Below are positions 7,017-12,188 of a DNA stretch of 12,188 nt, one piece after another (within the stretch, counting starts at the first letter, position 1; every line of letters starts with the position of its first letter). The notes beneath the pieces are model-generated. The model searched no databases and was not told the DNA's origin. It saw nothing but the letters and a program-made list of their open reading frames with translations. The position numbers were made by a program, and so were the translations under genes. This DNA is from Deltaproteobacteria bacterium UBA5756 (lineage in GTDB: Bacteria; Desulfobacterota; Syntrophorhabdia; Syntrophorhabdales; Syntrophorhabdaceae): the NCBI GenBank assembly GCA_002418985.1, contig DIFE01000014.1:1-12188 (forward strand). Direction: 5' to 3'.

Positions 7017-7949
7017 TTACCCCTGACTCGTCCTTCGATCCAACAGGTAGCAGCTTCCCCAGGATTGCTTGGCGAGTTTTTTCATTTCGGAGGCCACCTC
7101 GGTCATCTCGCCGAAGTGAGTGAAGGAGCGGTTCCTGTTCGTGGCGATGCCTATTGAGAGTGCGGTCATGGGGAATTTCCTCGTGTTCCCCTGGCGGTCG
7201 AGGGTCTCTATGAAACCGCTGTCCCTGTCCTTCTTGTCGTACAGGGTGGGGGTGATCTTGTCAAAGGCATCGATGATCTGCGCCGACGCATCCTCGACGA
7301 TGTCGACGGACGTGATAAAGACGAAATCGTCGCCGCCGATGTGCCCGACGAAGCCGGTCTGCGGCTCCGCGCTCTTGACGATGCTGAGGATGAGCCTGCC
7401 GGTTATGCGTATGACCTCGTCGCCGCGCGTGAACCCGTAATAATCGTTGAAGGGCTTGAAGTGGTCAAGGTCGGCATAGGCAAGGGCGAAGGTGTCCCCG
7501 GCCTCTATCCGCGCCTGGATCTGCCGGCCTATGGAGATGTTTCCGGGGAGCTTGGTAAGGGGGTTCACCTCCACGATCCGCTCGGATCGCAATACGGCGA
7601 GGGAGACGCGGGTAAGGCATTCCTGTTCGATATCGGCCCTTTTCAGATAGTCTTCAACGAAGAGGTTCTTCCAGACCGGTACGCTCAGGATATCGTCGAT
7701 GACGACGAGCACGGGGAGCTGGTAAAAAATAGGGTCGCTTTTCAGGTTGTTGATGATATCCATGGAGTAGATATCCTCTTCGGAGGTATCGAGGATGATG
7801 AGATTCGGGGGAGAGTTATAAATGTAGTCGATGGCGGACTGGATGTTCCTGAAAAGAAAAACCCCGTAATCTCCCGCGAGGATGCGGTCTATGATGCCGG
7901 AAAGGACGACGTCCTGGGATATGACGACAACGGTCTTTTTTGACATCAT
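7017..7949 (-). CDS. Receiver-like plus GGDEF (GGDDF) domain protein, possible diguanylate cyclase
   Basis: A 310-residue cytosolic signalling protein. Residues 4-110 form a receiver-like domain that keeps a candidate phospho-Asp (D54 in LIILDTS) but lacks a clear Lys-Pro motif. Residues 125-305 are a GGDEF domain: LTKLPGN, ADLDHFKPFNDYYGF, GDEVI, then HIGGDDF at 203-209 and LSIGIAT near the end. The metal-site Asp residues (D160, D162), substrate-facing N168 and D177 are kept, so two GTP to c-di-GMP is the expected reaction if active. The motif is GGDDF rather than GGDEF/GGEEF, and no RxxD inhibitory site precedes it. I start it at 7949, where ATG overlaps the HDOD stop; the open frame further upstream is a shadow of the HDOD gene. 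GGAAGA lies nine bases before this start. Confidence 0.88.
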   Translation of the reverse strand: MMSKKTVVVISQDVVLSGIIDRILAGDYGVFLFRNIQSAIDYIYNSPPNLIILDTSEEDIYSMDIINNLKSDPIFYQLPVLVVIDDILSVPVWKNLFVEDYLKRADIEQECLTRVSLAVLRSERIVEVNPLTKLPGNISIGRQIQARIEAGDTFALAYADLDHFKPFNDYYGFTRGDEVIRITGRLILSIVKSAEPQTGFVGHIGGDDFVFITSVDIVEDASAQIIDAFDKITPTLYDKKDRDSGFIETLDRQGNTRKFPMTALSIGIATNRNRSFTHFGEMTEVASEMKKLAKQSWGSCYLLDRRTSQG

Positions 7950-8782
7950 AATGTCAGATCTTCCGTAATTTGCAGGGAGTCCTCGGCTTGTTTGAAGATT
8001 TCGACAAGGTCTCTTTCCGTGAGCCCCAGGAGTTCCCAGGCTTCGGGTCGGACGGGCGGCATCAGGCCGTCGCCGGGGAAGCCGTATCCTCTGGCGCGAA
8101 CGAGGATATCGGCGACATGGACAATAGACGACTCGACGGGCGTACTCTTTGTCAGGTGCGGCTTGTGATGATACTCGATGACGTCGGTCAAATTTGTCGG
8201 AAAGCGCCACTTTTTGGCCATCCAGCTCCCGACACTGGCGTGGCTTGTATTGAACTGGTTTCTTTCGGCGGCGTGGATGATGAGGCCGGCCTCCTGTGAA
8301 TCGGACAGCGCCCGTGAGTATTCGTCGGGGAATTGGAGGACGAGAAAAACCTTGCCGATATCGTGGAGAAGGCCGTTGACCGAAACCTCGTCGGGCTCAT
8401 TATGCCCCGTTTTCAACGCGATTATCCTCGAAAATATGGCGGTTCCGATGGAATGTTCCCATAGACCGATCATTGTTTTCTGCATAAGGTCGAATACGGA
8501 AACACCCAGGAGAAGACCCTTGACGACCGTCAGCCCCAGAAGGATGACCGCCTGATTTACCGAGGAGATCCTTCCGGGAAAGCCGTAAACCGGTGAATTG
8601 ACCATCCGAAGCACCTTTGTCGTGAGGGCGGGATCGCCGGATATGAAGCTCGAGATTTCATTGAGGGAGACCCGGGGATTCTCTATGACGGCGAGAAGCT
8701 TGTTAAGCACCTTGGGAATCGTGGGGAGGGCATTTATATGCTCGATCTTTTCCCTGACAACCCTGACGTCCATACTACTCAT
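7946..8782 (-). CDS. HDOD domain protein
   Basis: A 278-residue signalling protein made almost wholly of one HDOD domain (about 10-225). The start INALPTIPKVLNKLL, then DPALTTKVLRMVNSPVYGF and VNQAVILLG, are family hallmarks. HDOD proteins are usually output or scaffold partners of two-component, chemotaxis and c-di-GMP systems rather than proven enzymes. Here many HD-type ligands are retained: H110 (LWEHS), H140-D141 (LLHDIGK), H171, H195-H196 and D215. The start at 8782 is supported by GAGGG five bases upstream; the start overlaps the previous gene by eight bases. The stop overlaps the GGDEF start (ATGA at 7949-7946), so the two are surely co-translated. Confidence 0.9.
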   Translation of the reverse strand: MSSMDVRVVREKIEHINALPTIPKVLNKLLAVIENPRVSLNEISSFISGDPALTTKVLRMVNSPVYGFPGRISSVNQAVILLGLTVVKGLLLGVSVFDLMQKTMIGLWEHSIGTAIFSRIIALKTGHNEPDEVSVNGLLHDIGKVFLVLQFPDEYSRALSDSQEAGLIIHAAERNQFNTSHASVGSWMAKKWRFPTNLTDVIEYHHKPHLTKSTPVESSIVHVADILVRARGYGFPGDGLMPPVRPEAWELLGLTERDLVEIFKQAEDSLQITEDLTL

Positions 8783-9071
8783 AAAGGCCCTCGACGTGTT
8801 TGCGGATGGCATTCTTTATGATATCCATGTAGAGCGCGTCGCGGACGAGGCCAAACCGGTTATCCAGATCTGCCAGGAGGGTCTCGATCGGCACCGGGGG
8901 TTTTGAGGAACCCTGGACGTACACGCTGTCCACGTCCATGTTCCTGATCCTGTCGATGAGTTCGGGGGTCAGCTCGGTGTTTTCGCCCAAAAGGACCATC
9001 CCGCTCGTATTTACAACGGGTTTCGCGGTTTTCATACCAGGTTCGAGACTGTCGGGGGTTACCTTGGACAA
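8775..9071 (-). CDS. Small stand-alone protein resembling the HD-GYP N-terminal accessory domain
   Basis: A 98-residue protein. Residues 1-55 carry the pattern LEPGMKTAKPVVNTSGMVLL, then LTPELIDRIRNMDVDSVYVQG. This is the LxPGMxLAxxVxxxxGxxLLxxxxxLTxxxIxxL arrangement commonly found in front of HD-GYP or HDOD domains. Residues 63-98 are helical (LLADLDNRF, DALYMDIIKNAIRKHVEGL). Here the module is separate and lies directly before an HDOD gene, overlapping it by eight bases, so it probably binds that protein. Its biochemical role is unknown. The start is a TTG at 9071, well supported by AAAGGAG seven bases upstream. The next candidate starts lie inside the conserved motif. Confidence 0.8.
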   Translation of the reverse strand: MSKVTPDSLEPGMKTAKPVVNTSGMVLLGENTELTPELIDRIRNMDVDSVYVQGSSKPPVPIETLLADLDNRFGLVRDALYMDIIKNAIRKHVEGLYE

Positions 9072-9078
9072 AGCGACG

Positions 9079-9085
9079 CTCCTTT
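9079..9085 (-). promoter_or_regulatory. Ribosome binding site supporting a TTG start
   Basis: AAAGGAG on the - strand ends seven bases before the TTG at 9071. It is the strongest site in the trio and decides the unusual start codon. Confidence 0.7.
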
Positions 9086-9107
9086 AGATTAATATCGCAC
9101 AAAAGCC

Positions 9108-9147
9108 AAAAAACGTAATACGGGCATCCCGAGTTTAGAGCTGCCCG
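9108..9147 (-). terminator. Weak terminator-like hairpin after the aminotransferase gene
   Basis: On the - strand CGGGCA (9147-9142) pairs with TGCCCG (9126-9121) around a 15-base loop that includes the aminotransferase stop. After seven further bases comes a run of six T's (9113-9108). The distance from stem to T-run is long for an intrinsic terminator. It may only reduce read-through into the c-di-GMP trio, in the 63-base gap between the two units. Confidence 0.3.
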
Positions 9148-10292
9148 ATTTCCCTGAGCCACCCTTCAAGCCTGTCGCAGCCCTCGACGAGGTTTTCGAG
9201 CCTGTCGGCGTAGGAAAACCTTACGTGAGATGCCGCGCCGAAGGCGCCGAAATCGTATCCCGGTGTGATTGCGACCTTCGCCTCGGAAAGGGCCCTCTGC
9301 ACGAAGACCATGCTGTCCATGCCGAAGCGGTCGATGCCTGCGTAGATATAGAAGGCCCCTTCGGGCCGCACGGGAACAGAAAAACCGAGGGCGCAAAGGC
9401 GCGGAACGAGGAAATCCCTTCTTTGCTTGTAAAGGCCGCACATGCGGGCGAGGCCTTCCTTGCCCGCATGTGCGCCAAGGGCCGCGTACTGCGAAATGGA
9501 GGGCGGCGCAATGAAGAGATTCTGGGCAAGTTTCTGGATGGGCCGCACGAGGCCGGGGGGGACTATCATCCACCCGAGCCGCCAGCCCGTCATGGCAAAG
9601 GCCTTGGAGAAGCCGCTTACCACGATGACGTCGTCGGCAATGGACGCGCTGGAACGGAATTCGCCGTCATAAACCAGACCGGAGTATATTTCGTCGACAA
9701 CAAGGACGCCTCCGCGAGCGGACAGCCGGTCGTGGAGGGCGCTGAGCGTCTCTGCACGATAGACGATGCCCGTGGGGTTCGACGGGTTGGCAACGACAAG
9801 CAGGTCGGGCGGGGGGATGTCGTCGAGCAGTTCGGGTACGACCTCGTAATGGGTGTTCTCCGATACGGGTATGGGAGAGAGACCGGAGTCCGCGAGCATT
9901 GCTATGTTGCGGTAGCAGGGGTAACCGGGGTCCGATATGGCAAGCGTCCTGCCCCGTTCGAGAAGGGCGGCAAAAAGAAGGATGAAGGCCCCGGACGACC
10001 CGCTCGTGACAATGATGCGGTCGGGGGAGATTTCGAGTGCGTGGTTTTCGCGGTAGTGACGGGCGATGGTTTCCCTTAGTTCCGGAATTCCCAGGCTGTG
10101 CGTGTAGAATGTCTTGCCGTCCGCAAGAGCCCGCACGGCCGCCTCTTTTATGGTGTCCGGCGTGGCGAAACCCGGTTCACCAACCTCCATGTGGATGACG
10201 TGTTCGCCCCGGGCTTCCATGAGACGGGCCTTTTCGAGAAGCTCCATGACATAGAAAGGGGACATCTCGGTGGCCCTTCTGGAGATGTTCAC
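9135..10292 (-). CDS. Class I/II PLP-dependent aminotransferase (AspC/AlaT-like)
   Basis: A 385-residue fold-type I aminotransferase, the usual length. Visible PLP residues are: ANPSNPTG (N169 to G175), D200 in VVDEIYSGL (pyridine nitrogen), K230 in SGFSKAFAMTGWRLGW (Schiff base), R238 for the phosphate, and R358 in HVRFSYA for the substrate carboxylate. Y73 in FYTHSLGIPELR also fits. The start SPFYVMELLEKARLMEARG and HMEVGEPGFATP match a broad group of aspartate/alanine/aromatic aminotransferases, so the amino acid cannot be named. The GTG start at 10292 has GAGG eight bases upstream; homologues begin at about this point. It overlaps a five-codon leader ORF. It heads the - strand block and probably has its own promoter. 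Confidence 0.88.
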   Translation of the reverse strand: MNISRRATEMSPFYVMELLEKARLMEARGEHVIHMEVGEPGFATPDTIKEAAVRALADGKTFYTHSLGIPELRETIARHYRENHALEISPDRIIVTSGSSGAFILLFAALLERGRTLAISDPGYPCYRNIAMLADSGLSPIPVSENTHYEVVPELLDDIPPPDLLVVANPSNPTGIVYRAETLSALHDRLSARGGVLVVDEIYSGLVYDGEFRSSASIADDVIVVSGFSKAFAMTGWRLGWMIVPPGLVRPIQKLAQNLFIAPPSISQYAALGAHAGKEGLARMCGLYKQRRDFLVPRLCALGFSVPVRPEGAFYIYAGIDRFGMDSMVFVQRALSEAKVAITPGYDFGAFGAASHVRFSYADRLENLVEGCDRLEGWLREIGQL

Positions 10293-10306
10293 GGTGTCAG
10301 CCTCAT
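10289..10306 (-). CDS. Five-codon leader mini-ORF before the aminotransferase
   Basis: On the - strand GGAGG (10317-10313) is followed after six bases by ATG AGG CTG ACA CCG TGA, coding MRLTP. Its TGA overlaps the GTG start of the aminotransferase (GTGA at 10292-10289). The spacing is ideal and better than that of the main start, so ribosomes may initiate here and restart on the GTG. A translated role is inferred; the ORF is too short to be recognised otherwise. Confidence 0.3.
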   Translation of the reverse strand: MRLTP

Positions 10307-10312
10307 ATACTA

Positions 10313-10336
10313 CCTCCGGAAGCGCCGGGAGGCGCT
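10313..10336 (-). promoter_or_regulatory. Competing hairpins covering the leader Shine-Dalgarno
   Basis: In the aminotransferase leader AGCGCC and GGCGCT (10336-10331 and 10326-10321) form a perfect six-pair stem with a four-base loop. Alternatively CCTCCCGG (10332-10325) pairs with CCGGAGG (10319-10313), with one bulged base, hiding the GGAGG of the mini-ORF. The two stems share bases and cannot coexist. This is an attenuator-like arrangement seen directly; regulation by it is inferred. Confidence 0.35.
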
Positions 10337-10341
10337 AACGA

Positions 10342-10371
10342 AATGTACCAGAATAGACCGTTGCGTGTCAA
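10342..10371 (-). promoter_or_regulatory. Candidate promoter for the aminotransferase unit
   Basis: On the - strand a perfect TTGACA (10371-10366) is followed after 18 bases by TACATT (10347-10342). Transcription would begin near 10335, just at the outer edge of the leader hairpin, giving a leader of about 45 bases. Confidence 0.45.
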
Positions 10372-10403
10372 CGGAAGGCAAGCCTCTAAGCCAAGGAAAA
10401 ACA

Positions 10404-10432
10404 TTGACTTTGAAAGGATATCTCTTCATAAT
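10404..10432 (+). promoter_or_regulatory. Near-consensus sigma-70 promoter facing the cupin gene
   Basis: TTGACT (10404-10409), exactly 17 bases, then CATAAT (10427-10432): five of six matches in each box. It is divergent from the aminotransferase promoter, with their -35 boxes about 30 bases apart. Transcription would start near 10439, almost 300 bases before the cupin ATG. Confidence 0.55.
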
Positions 10433-10438
10433 GGAGAA

Positions 10439-10737
10439 AATCGGAGAACACGACGGGGGCCGCAGCGCGGCGATAAAGGTACGGGTCGTAAAACGTGCCC
10501 CGCAGAATGGTGTCGCATTCATCAAGGCGTGTTTTACGGATCCCCCGGCTTCGCGAAAAACCTTACCGTTGCGGCGGAGGAATGGACGACGCGAAACGAG
10601 GGCCGCTGAACTCGCCCTCGCGCTCGGGAAGGCGGGCACGAACGCCGATTACGGCCGCCATGAGGCAGCGCAACCATGCCGGGGTTGAATCTCCGGAAGG
10701 TCAAGAACAACGGAAATCCATATCGGACGGGAGCAAA
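10439..10737 (+). ncRNA. Long, possibly structured 5' leader before the cupin gene
   Basis: This 299-base stretch has no convincing gene. It contains a long hairpin: 10487-10499 pairs with 10526-10538 through 13 pairs, two of them adjacent G-U wobbles. An inner GAATG/CATTC stem (10505-10509/10516-10520) and an outer GGG/CCC extension add to it. A second hairpin, CGAGGGC/GCCCTCG, lies at 10597-10620 with a ten-base loop. No known riboswitch class was recognised. Alternatives are an unstructured leader, a small RNA, or a cupin N-terminal extension, since the cupin frame is open back to 10495 with ATGs at 10582 and 10660. Confidence 0.3.
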
Positions 10738-11079
10738 ATGATAGTCAGAAACTTTAGCGATCCGGAGGTTTTGGCGACAACATACATAGCCCATAGAGGA
10801 GCCGTGGCCAGGATGATCATGACGAGCCGGTTTCTCACCGGGATAGAGTTCCTTGCATACGCCATCCTGCCGCCGGGAAACACGATCGAGGAACACGTCG
10901 ACCCGGTGGAGGAGATATACCTGGTGTTCAAAGGCGGGGGAAGAATGAAGGTCGGGGAGGAGACAAGGGAGGTAGGAGAGGGAGACTCCATCTGGATACC
11001 GGCCGGTGAACCTCATGCGCTGGAGAACACGGGGGATGAAGAGACCTTTGTTCTCGTCATAGCGGCCTATCCCCGCTAG
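10738..11079 (+). CDS. Small single-domain cupin protein
   Basis: A 113-residue beta-barrel protein of the cupin superfamily. Motif 1 is LPPGNTIEEHVDPVEEIYLV, with H53 and E59 as metal ligands; the usual second His of HxH is D55. Motif 2 is GDSIWIPAGEPHALENTG, with H93. Such small cupins can be metal-dependent isomerases, dioxygenases or simple ligand binders; nothing here tells which. The start at 10738 fits the family's typical beginning and has GGGAG four bases upstream. ATGs at 10582 and 10660 are in frame, but the extra residues are low-complexity and basic. It has a strong promoter far upstream. The PilZ gene follows after 63 bases. Confidence 0.8.
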   Translation: MIVRNFSDPEVLATTYIAHRGAVARMIMTSRFLTGIEFLAYAILPPGNTIEEHVDPVEEIYLVFKGGGRMKVGEETREVGEGDSIWIPAGEPHALENTGDEETFVLVIAAYPR

Positions 11080-11142
11080 GCCGGCCTCAAGCGGAACCAG
11101 AGAAATAGACAGAAAGGGATTGCTTCTTCGGGTCACCACGGT

Positions 11143-11823
11143 ATGAACATCAGGCCAGGGCTTAACATCAATATTATCGTCACCATAGACCATATGAGGG
11201 AAACGGTTGACGTCGGAAATTCCATAATCCACGAAATAGCGGGCGACAGGATGATCGTCGCCCAGACGGATCCACCCTTATCAAGGACGCGTCTGGGCAA
11301 GGAGCTTTTTGTAACCTTCCTTGATAAGTCGGGCGGAAAAGCGCGGCGATTCGGTTTCCCCGCCACGGTGATCGAATTCATAAAGGATTTTGAGCTCTCA
11401 TCTTCCCTTAAGGTGCAGGCGCTGTCCCTGAAGAAGGCGGGGGATTTCGAGGAATACAACCTGAGGATGTTTTTCAGGCTTGAACCGCCTGCCGGGTGCG
11501 GCATCGAAATATCGCTCGGTGGCAGAAGTGTCAGCATCATCGACATATCCATCGGAGGGGCGAAGTTCAGCCACGAAATGATATACCCCTTTAAGATAAA
11601 CGAACCGGTGACGCTTACCCTGTCCGTGGAGGAATCTTCTTATGAGGTGAAGGCGAATGTCCTCAGGGTCTGGGAGCCGGAAAACGAGCGGATAAGGAAA
11701 TCGGTTGCCTTGGCATCGGTACAGTTCGTCGATATGGATGCCGGCCTGAAGAACACCCTTGCAAGAAAGATCCGGGACGTGGAGAGGGATATGCGGTACA
11801 AAGAAGTCCACCCCAGAAGATAG
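11143..11823 (+). CDS. PilZ domain c-di-GMP receptor (YcgR-like)
   Basis: A 226-residue cytosolic protein. Residues 1-95 resemble the PilZN (YcgR N-terminal) beta domain: GNSIIHEIAGDRMIV, then LGKELFVTFLD and FGFPATVIEFI. Residues 105-215 are a PilZ domain with both c-di-GMP contacts intact: RxxxR as R108-MFF-R112, and DxSxxG as D134-ISIGG. Proteins of this build bind c-di-GMP and act on flagellar motors, surface polysaccharide or pili; no such target gene is nearby. The start at 11143 has only a weak ribosome site, but no longer frame exists. It lies about 3 kb from the GGDEF gene's operon on the opposite strand, so a c-di-GMP producer and reader are near neighbours. No terminator is seen after it. 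Confidence 0.9.
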   Translation: MNIRPGLNINIIVTIDHMRETVDVGNSIIHEIAGDRMIVAQTDPPLSRTRLGKELFVTFLDKSGGKARRFGFPATVIEFIKDFELSSSLKVQALSLKKAGDFEEYNLRMFFRLEPPAGCGIEISLGGRSVSIIDISIGGAKFSHEMIYPFKINEPVTLTLSVEESSYEVKANVLRVWEPENERIRKSVALASVQFVDMDAGLKNTLARKIRDVERDMRYKEVHPRR

Positions 11824-11894
11824 AATCACCCCACCAGACGGGCCATAATTTCACATCAGTTTCGCAAGTACTCGATATTACACATAATAGCCTA

Positions 11895-11910
11895 TGTTCC
11901 CCGTGAAACA
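11895..11910. other. parS-like ParB-binding site
   Basis: TGTTCCCCGTGAAACA matches the widespread chromosomal parS consensus TGTTTCACGTGAAACA at 14 of 16 positions. The right half-site is perfect, and the differences are T5 to C and A7 to C. The flanking A and T extend the symmetry to 18 bases. By hand estimate, about 0.003 such matches are expected by chance in 12 kb of even composition. It lies in a gene-free stretch, as parS sites often, though not always, do. ParB binding and chromosome segregation are inferred; no parA or parB gene is in the window. Confidence 0.55.
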
Positions 11911-11922
11911 TCGGATCAGGAT

Positions 11923-11973
11923 CGATCACCGTCACTGAGCAGCTTGTGATCGTCGAGAGTACGGGGGTGATCG
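11923..11973. repeat. Inverted and direct GTGATCG repeats beside the parS-like site
   Basis: CGATCAC (11923-11929) is an inverted copy of GTGATCG at 11946-11952, and a second direct copy lies at 11967-11973. The direct copies start 21 bases apart, two helical turns, which suits a regulator binding on one DNA face. GTACTC (11868-11873) and GAGTAC (11957-11962) also pair around the region. The rest of the 230 bases between 11824 and 12056 shows no gene. Confidence 0.3.
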
Positions 11974-12056
11974 CAGGCCCTTGCCCAGCCAGGTTCGCGA
12001 GCAATGGATTCCGGAGGGCGCCGAAAGAGGAAGGCGTCCCGCAGACCAGGAGCATC

Positions 12057-12188
12057 ATGGGAACTTCTGCTGGAACGGGGAAAAAACAGGTCGAGCGGGG
12101 GTCTTCACAAGTCGACCCACCGGGGGCTCGCGAGGACCACGGAGGTTTCTGCCTGGCGCCGGGGTATTTTCCAGTACGTTCTGAGGAG
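12057..12188 (+). CDS. Possible start of a gene running off the window (uncertain)
   Basis: From ATG 12057 a frame stays open for 44 codons to the window end, beginning MGTSAGTGKKQVERG and ending GYFPVRSEE. AGGAG (12048-12052) lies four bases upstream, slightly close but usable. The product is not recognised. Another + frame (from ATG 12004) and a - strand frame are also open here, as is common in GC-rich DNA, so the coding call is weak. Confidence 0.2.
   Translation, partial: MGTSAGTGKKQVERGSSQVDPPGAREDHGGFCLAPGYFPVRSEE

Noticed and set aside
7950..8210. In-frame upstream extension of the GGDEF gene on the - strand
   Set aside because: It lies wholly inside the HDOD gene in another frame and gives a basic, domain-free sequence. 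The ATG at 7949 with a four-base overlap is the natural start.
9225..10079. 284-residue open frame on the + strand opposite the aminotransferase
   Set aside because: Antisense shadow of a gene with complete PLP motifs; the product has no recognisable domain.
10098..10688. 196-residue + frame across the divergent intergenic region
   Set aside because: It begins antisense to the aminotransferase and contains both promoters. The later start at 10431 overlaps the -10 box and the product is unrecognised.
10681..10700. GGGTTGAATCTCC resembling a tRNA T-arm
   Set aside because: The invariant TTC core is missing and no acceptor or anticodon arm can be placed around it.
11663..12058. 131-residue - strand open frame under the parS-like site
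   Set aside because: It runs into the PilZ gene, which is clearly coded on the + strand, and has no recognisable domain.

Overview
The window reads as chromosomal DNA from a GC-rich, anaerobic-type Gram-negative bacterium. My best guess is a deltaproteobacterial lineage (Desulfobacterota, Syntrophorhabdus- or Geobacter-like). The basis is a periplasmic tetraheme cytochrome of the c3 type, System II cytochrome c maturation (ResB/CcsB), a stand-alone PurQ of about 270 residues, and a dense set of c-di-GMP signalling proteins. The taxonomic call is inference. I see no tRNA, rRNA, CRISPR array, insertion sequence or phage gene.

Left part (97-6773, all + strand): nine genes packed like one long transcription unit, probably with a second promoter inside it. 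In order: a small SAM methyltransferase, a YciO-type Sua5/YrdC-family protein, a second SAM methyltransferase, and a zinc-ribbon Nudix hydrolase carrying an extra C-terminal RsbRD_N-like domain. A 77-base gap with a good promoter candidate follows, then tetraheme cytochrome c3, ResB, CcsB, PurQ and an HU/IHF-family protein. Five junctions are four-base ATGA overlaps and one is a 23-base overlap. ResB and CcsB would attach heme to the cytochrome encoded just before them; PurQ and HU appear to be passengers.

Middle part (10292-7017, all - strand): a class I/II PLP aminotransferase, then a tight trio of a 98-residue protein resembling the N-terminal accessory domain of HD-GYP proteins, an HDOD protein, and a receiver-GGDEF protein with a GGDDF active-site motif. 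A strong intrinsic terminator ends this unit at 6968-6928, in the convergent gap after the HU gene.

Between 10293 and 10737 lies a divergent control region. A - strand promoter serves the aminotransferase, whose short leader holds a five-codon mini-ORF and competing hairpins. A near-consensus + strand promoter starts a transcript with a leader of about 300 bases before a small cupin gene. A PilZ (YcgR-like) c-di-GMP receptor follows, so a possible cyclase and a receptor for c-di-GMP lie within 5 kb of each other.

Right end (11824-12188): gene-poor. Its standout is a 16-base sequence matching the ParB-binding parS consensus at 14 of 16 positions. Further inverted and direct repeats and an uncertain reading frame running off the end follow. 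No clear new defence or mobile system is present. The best leads are the parS-like site, the Nudix fusion protein, the c-di-GMP trio and the two structured leaders.
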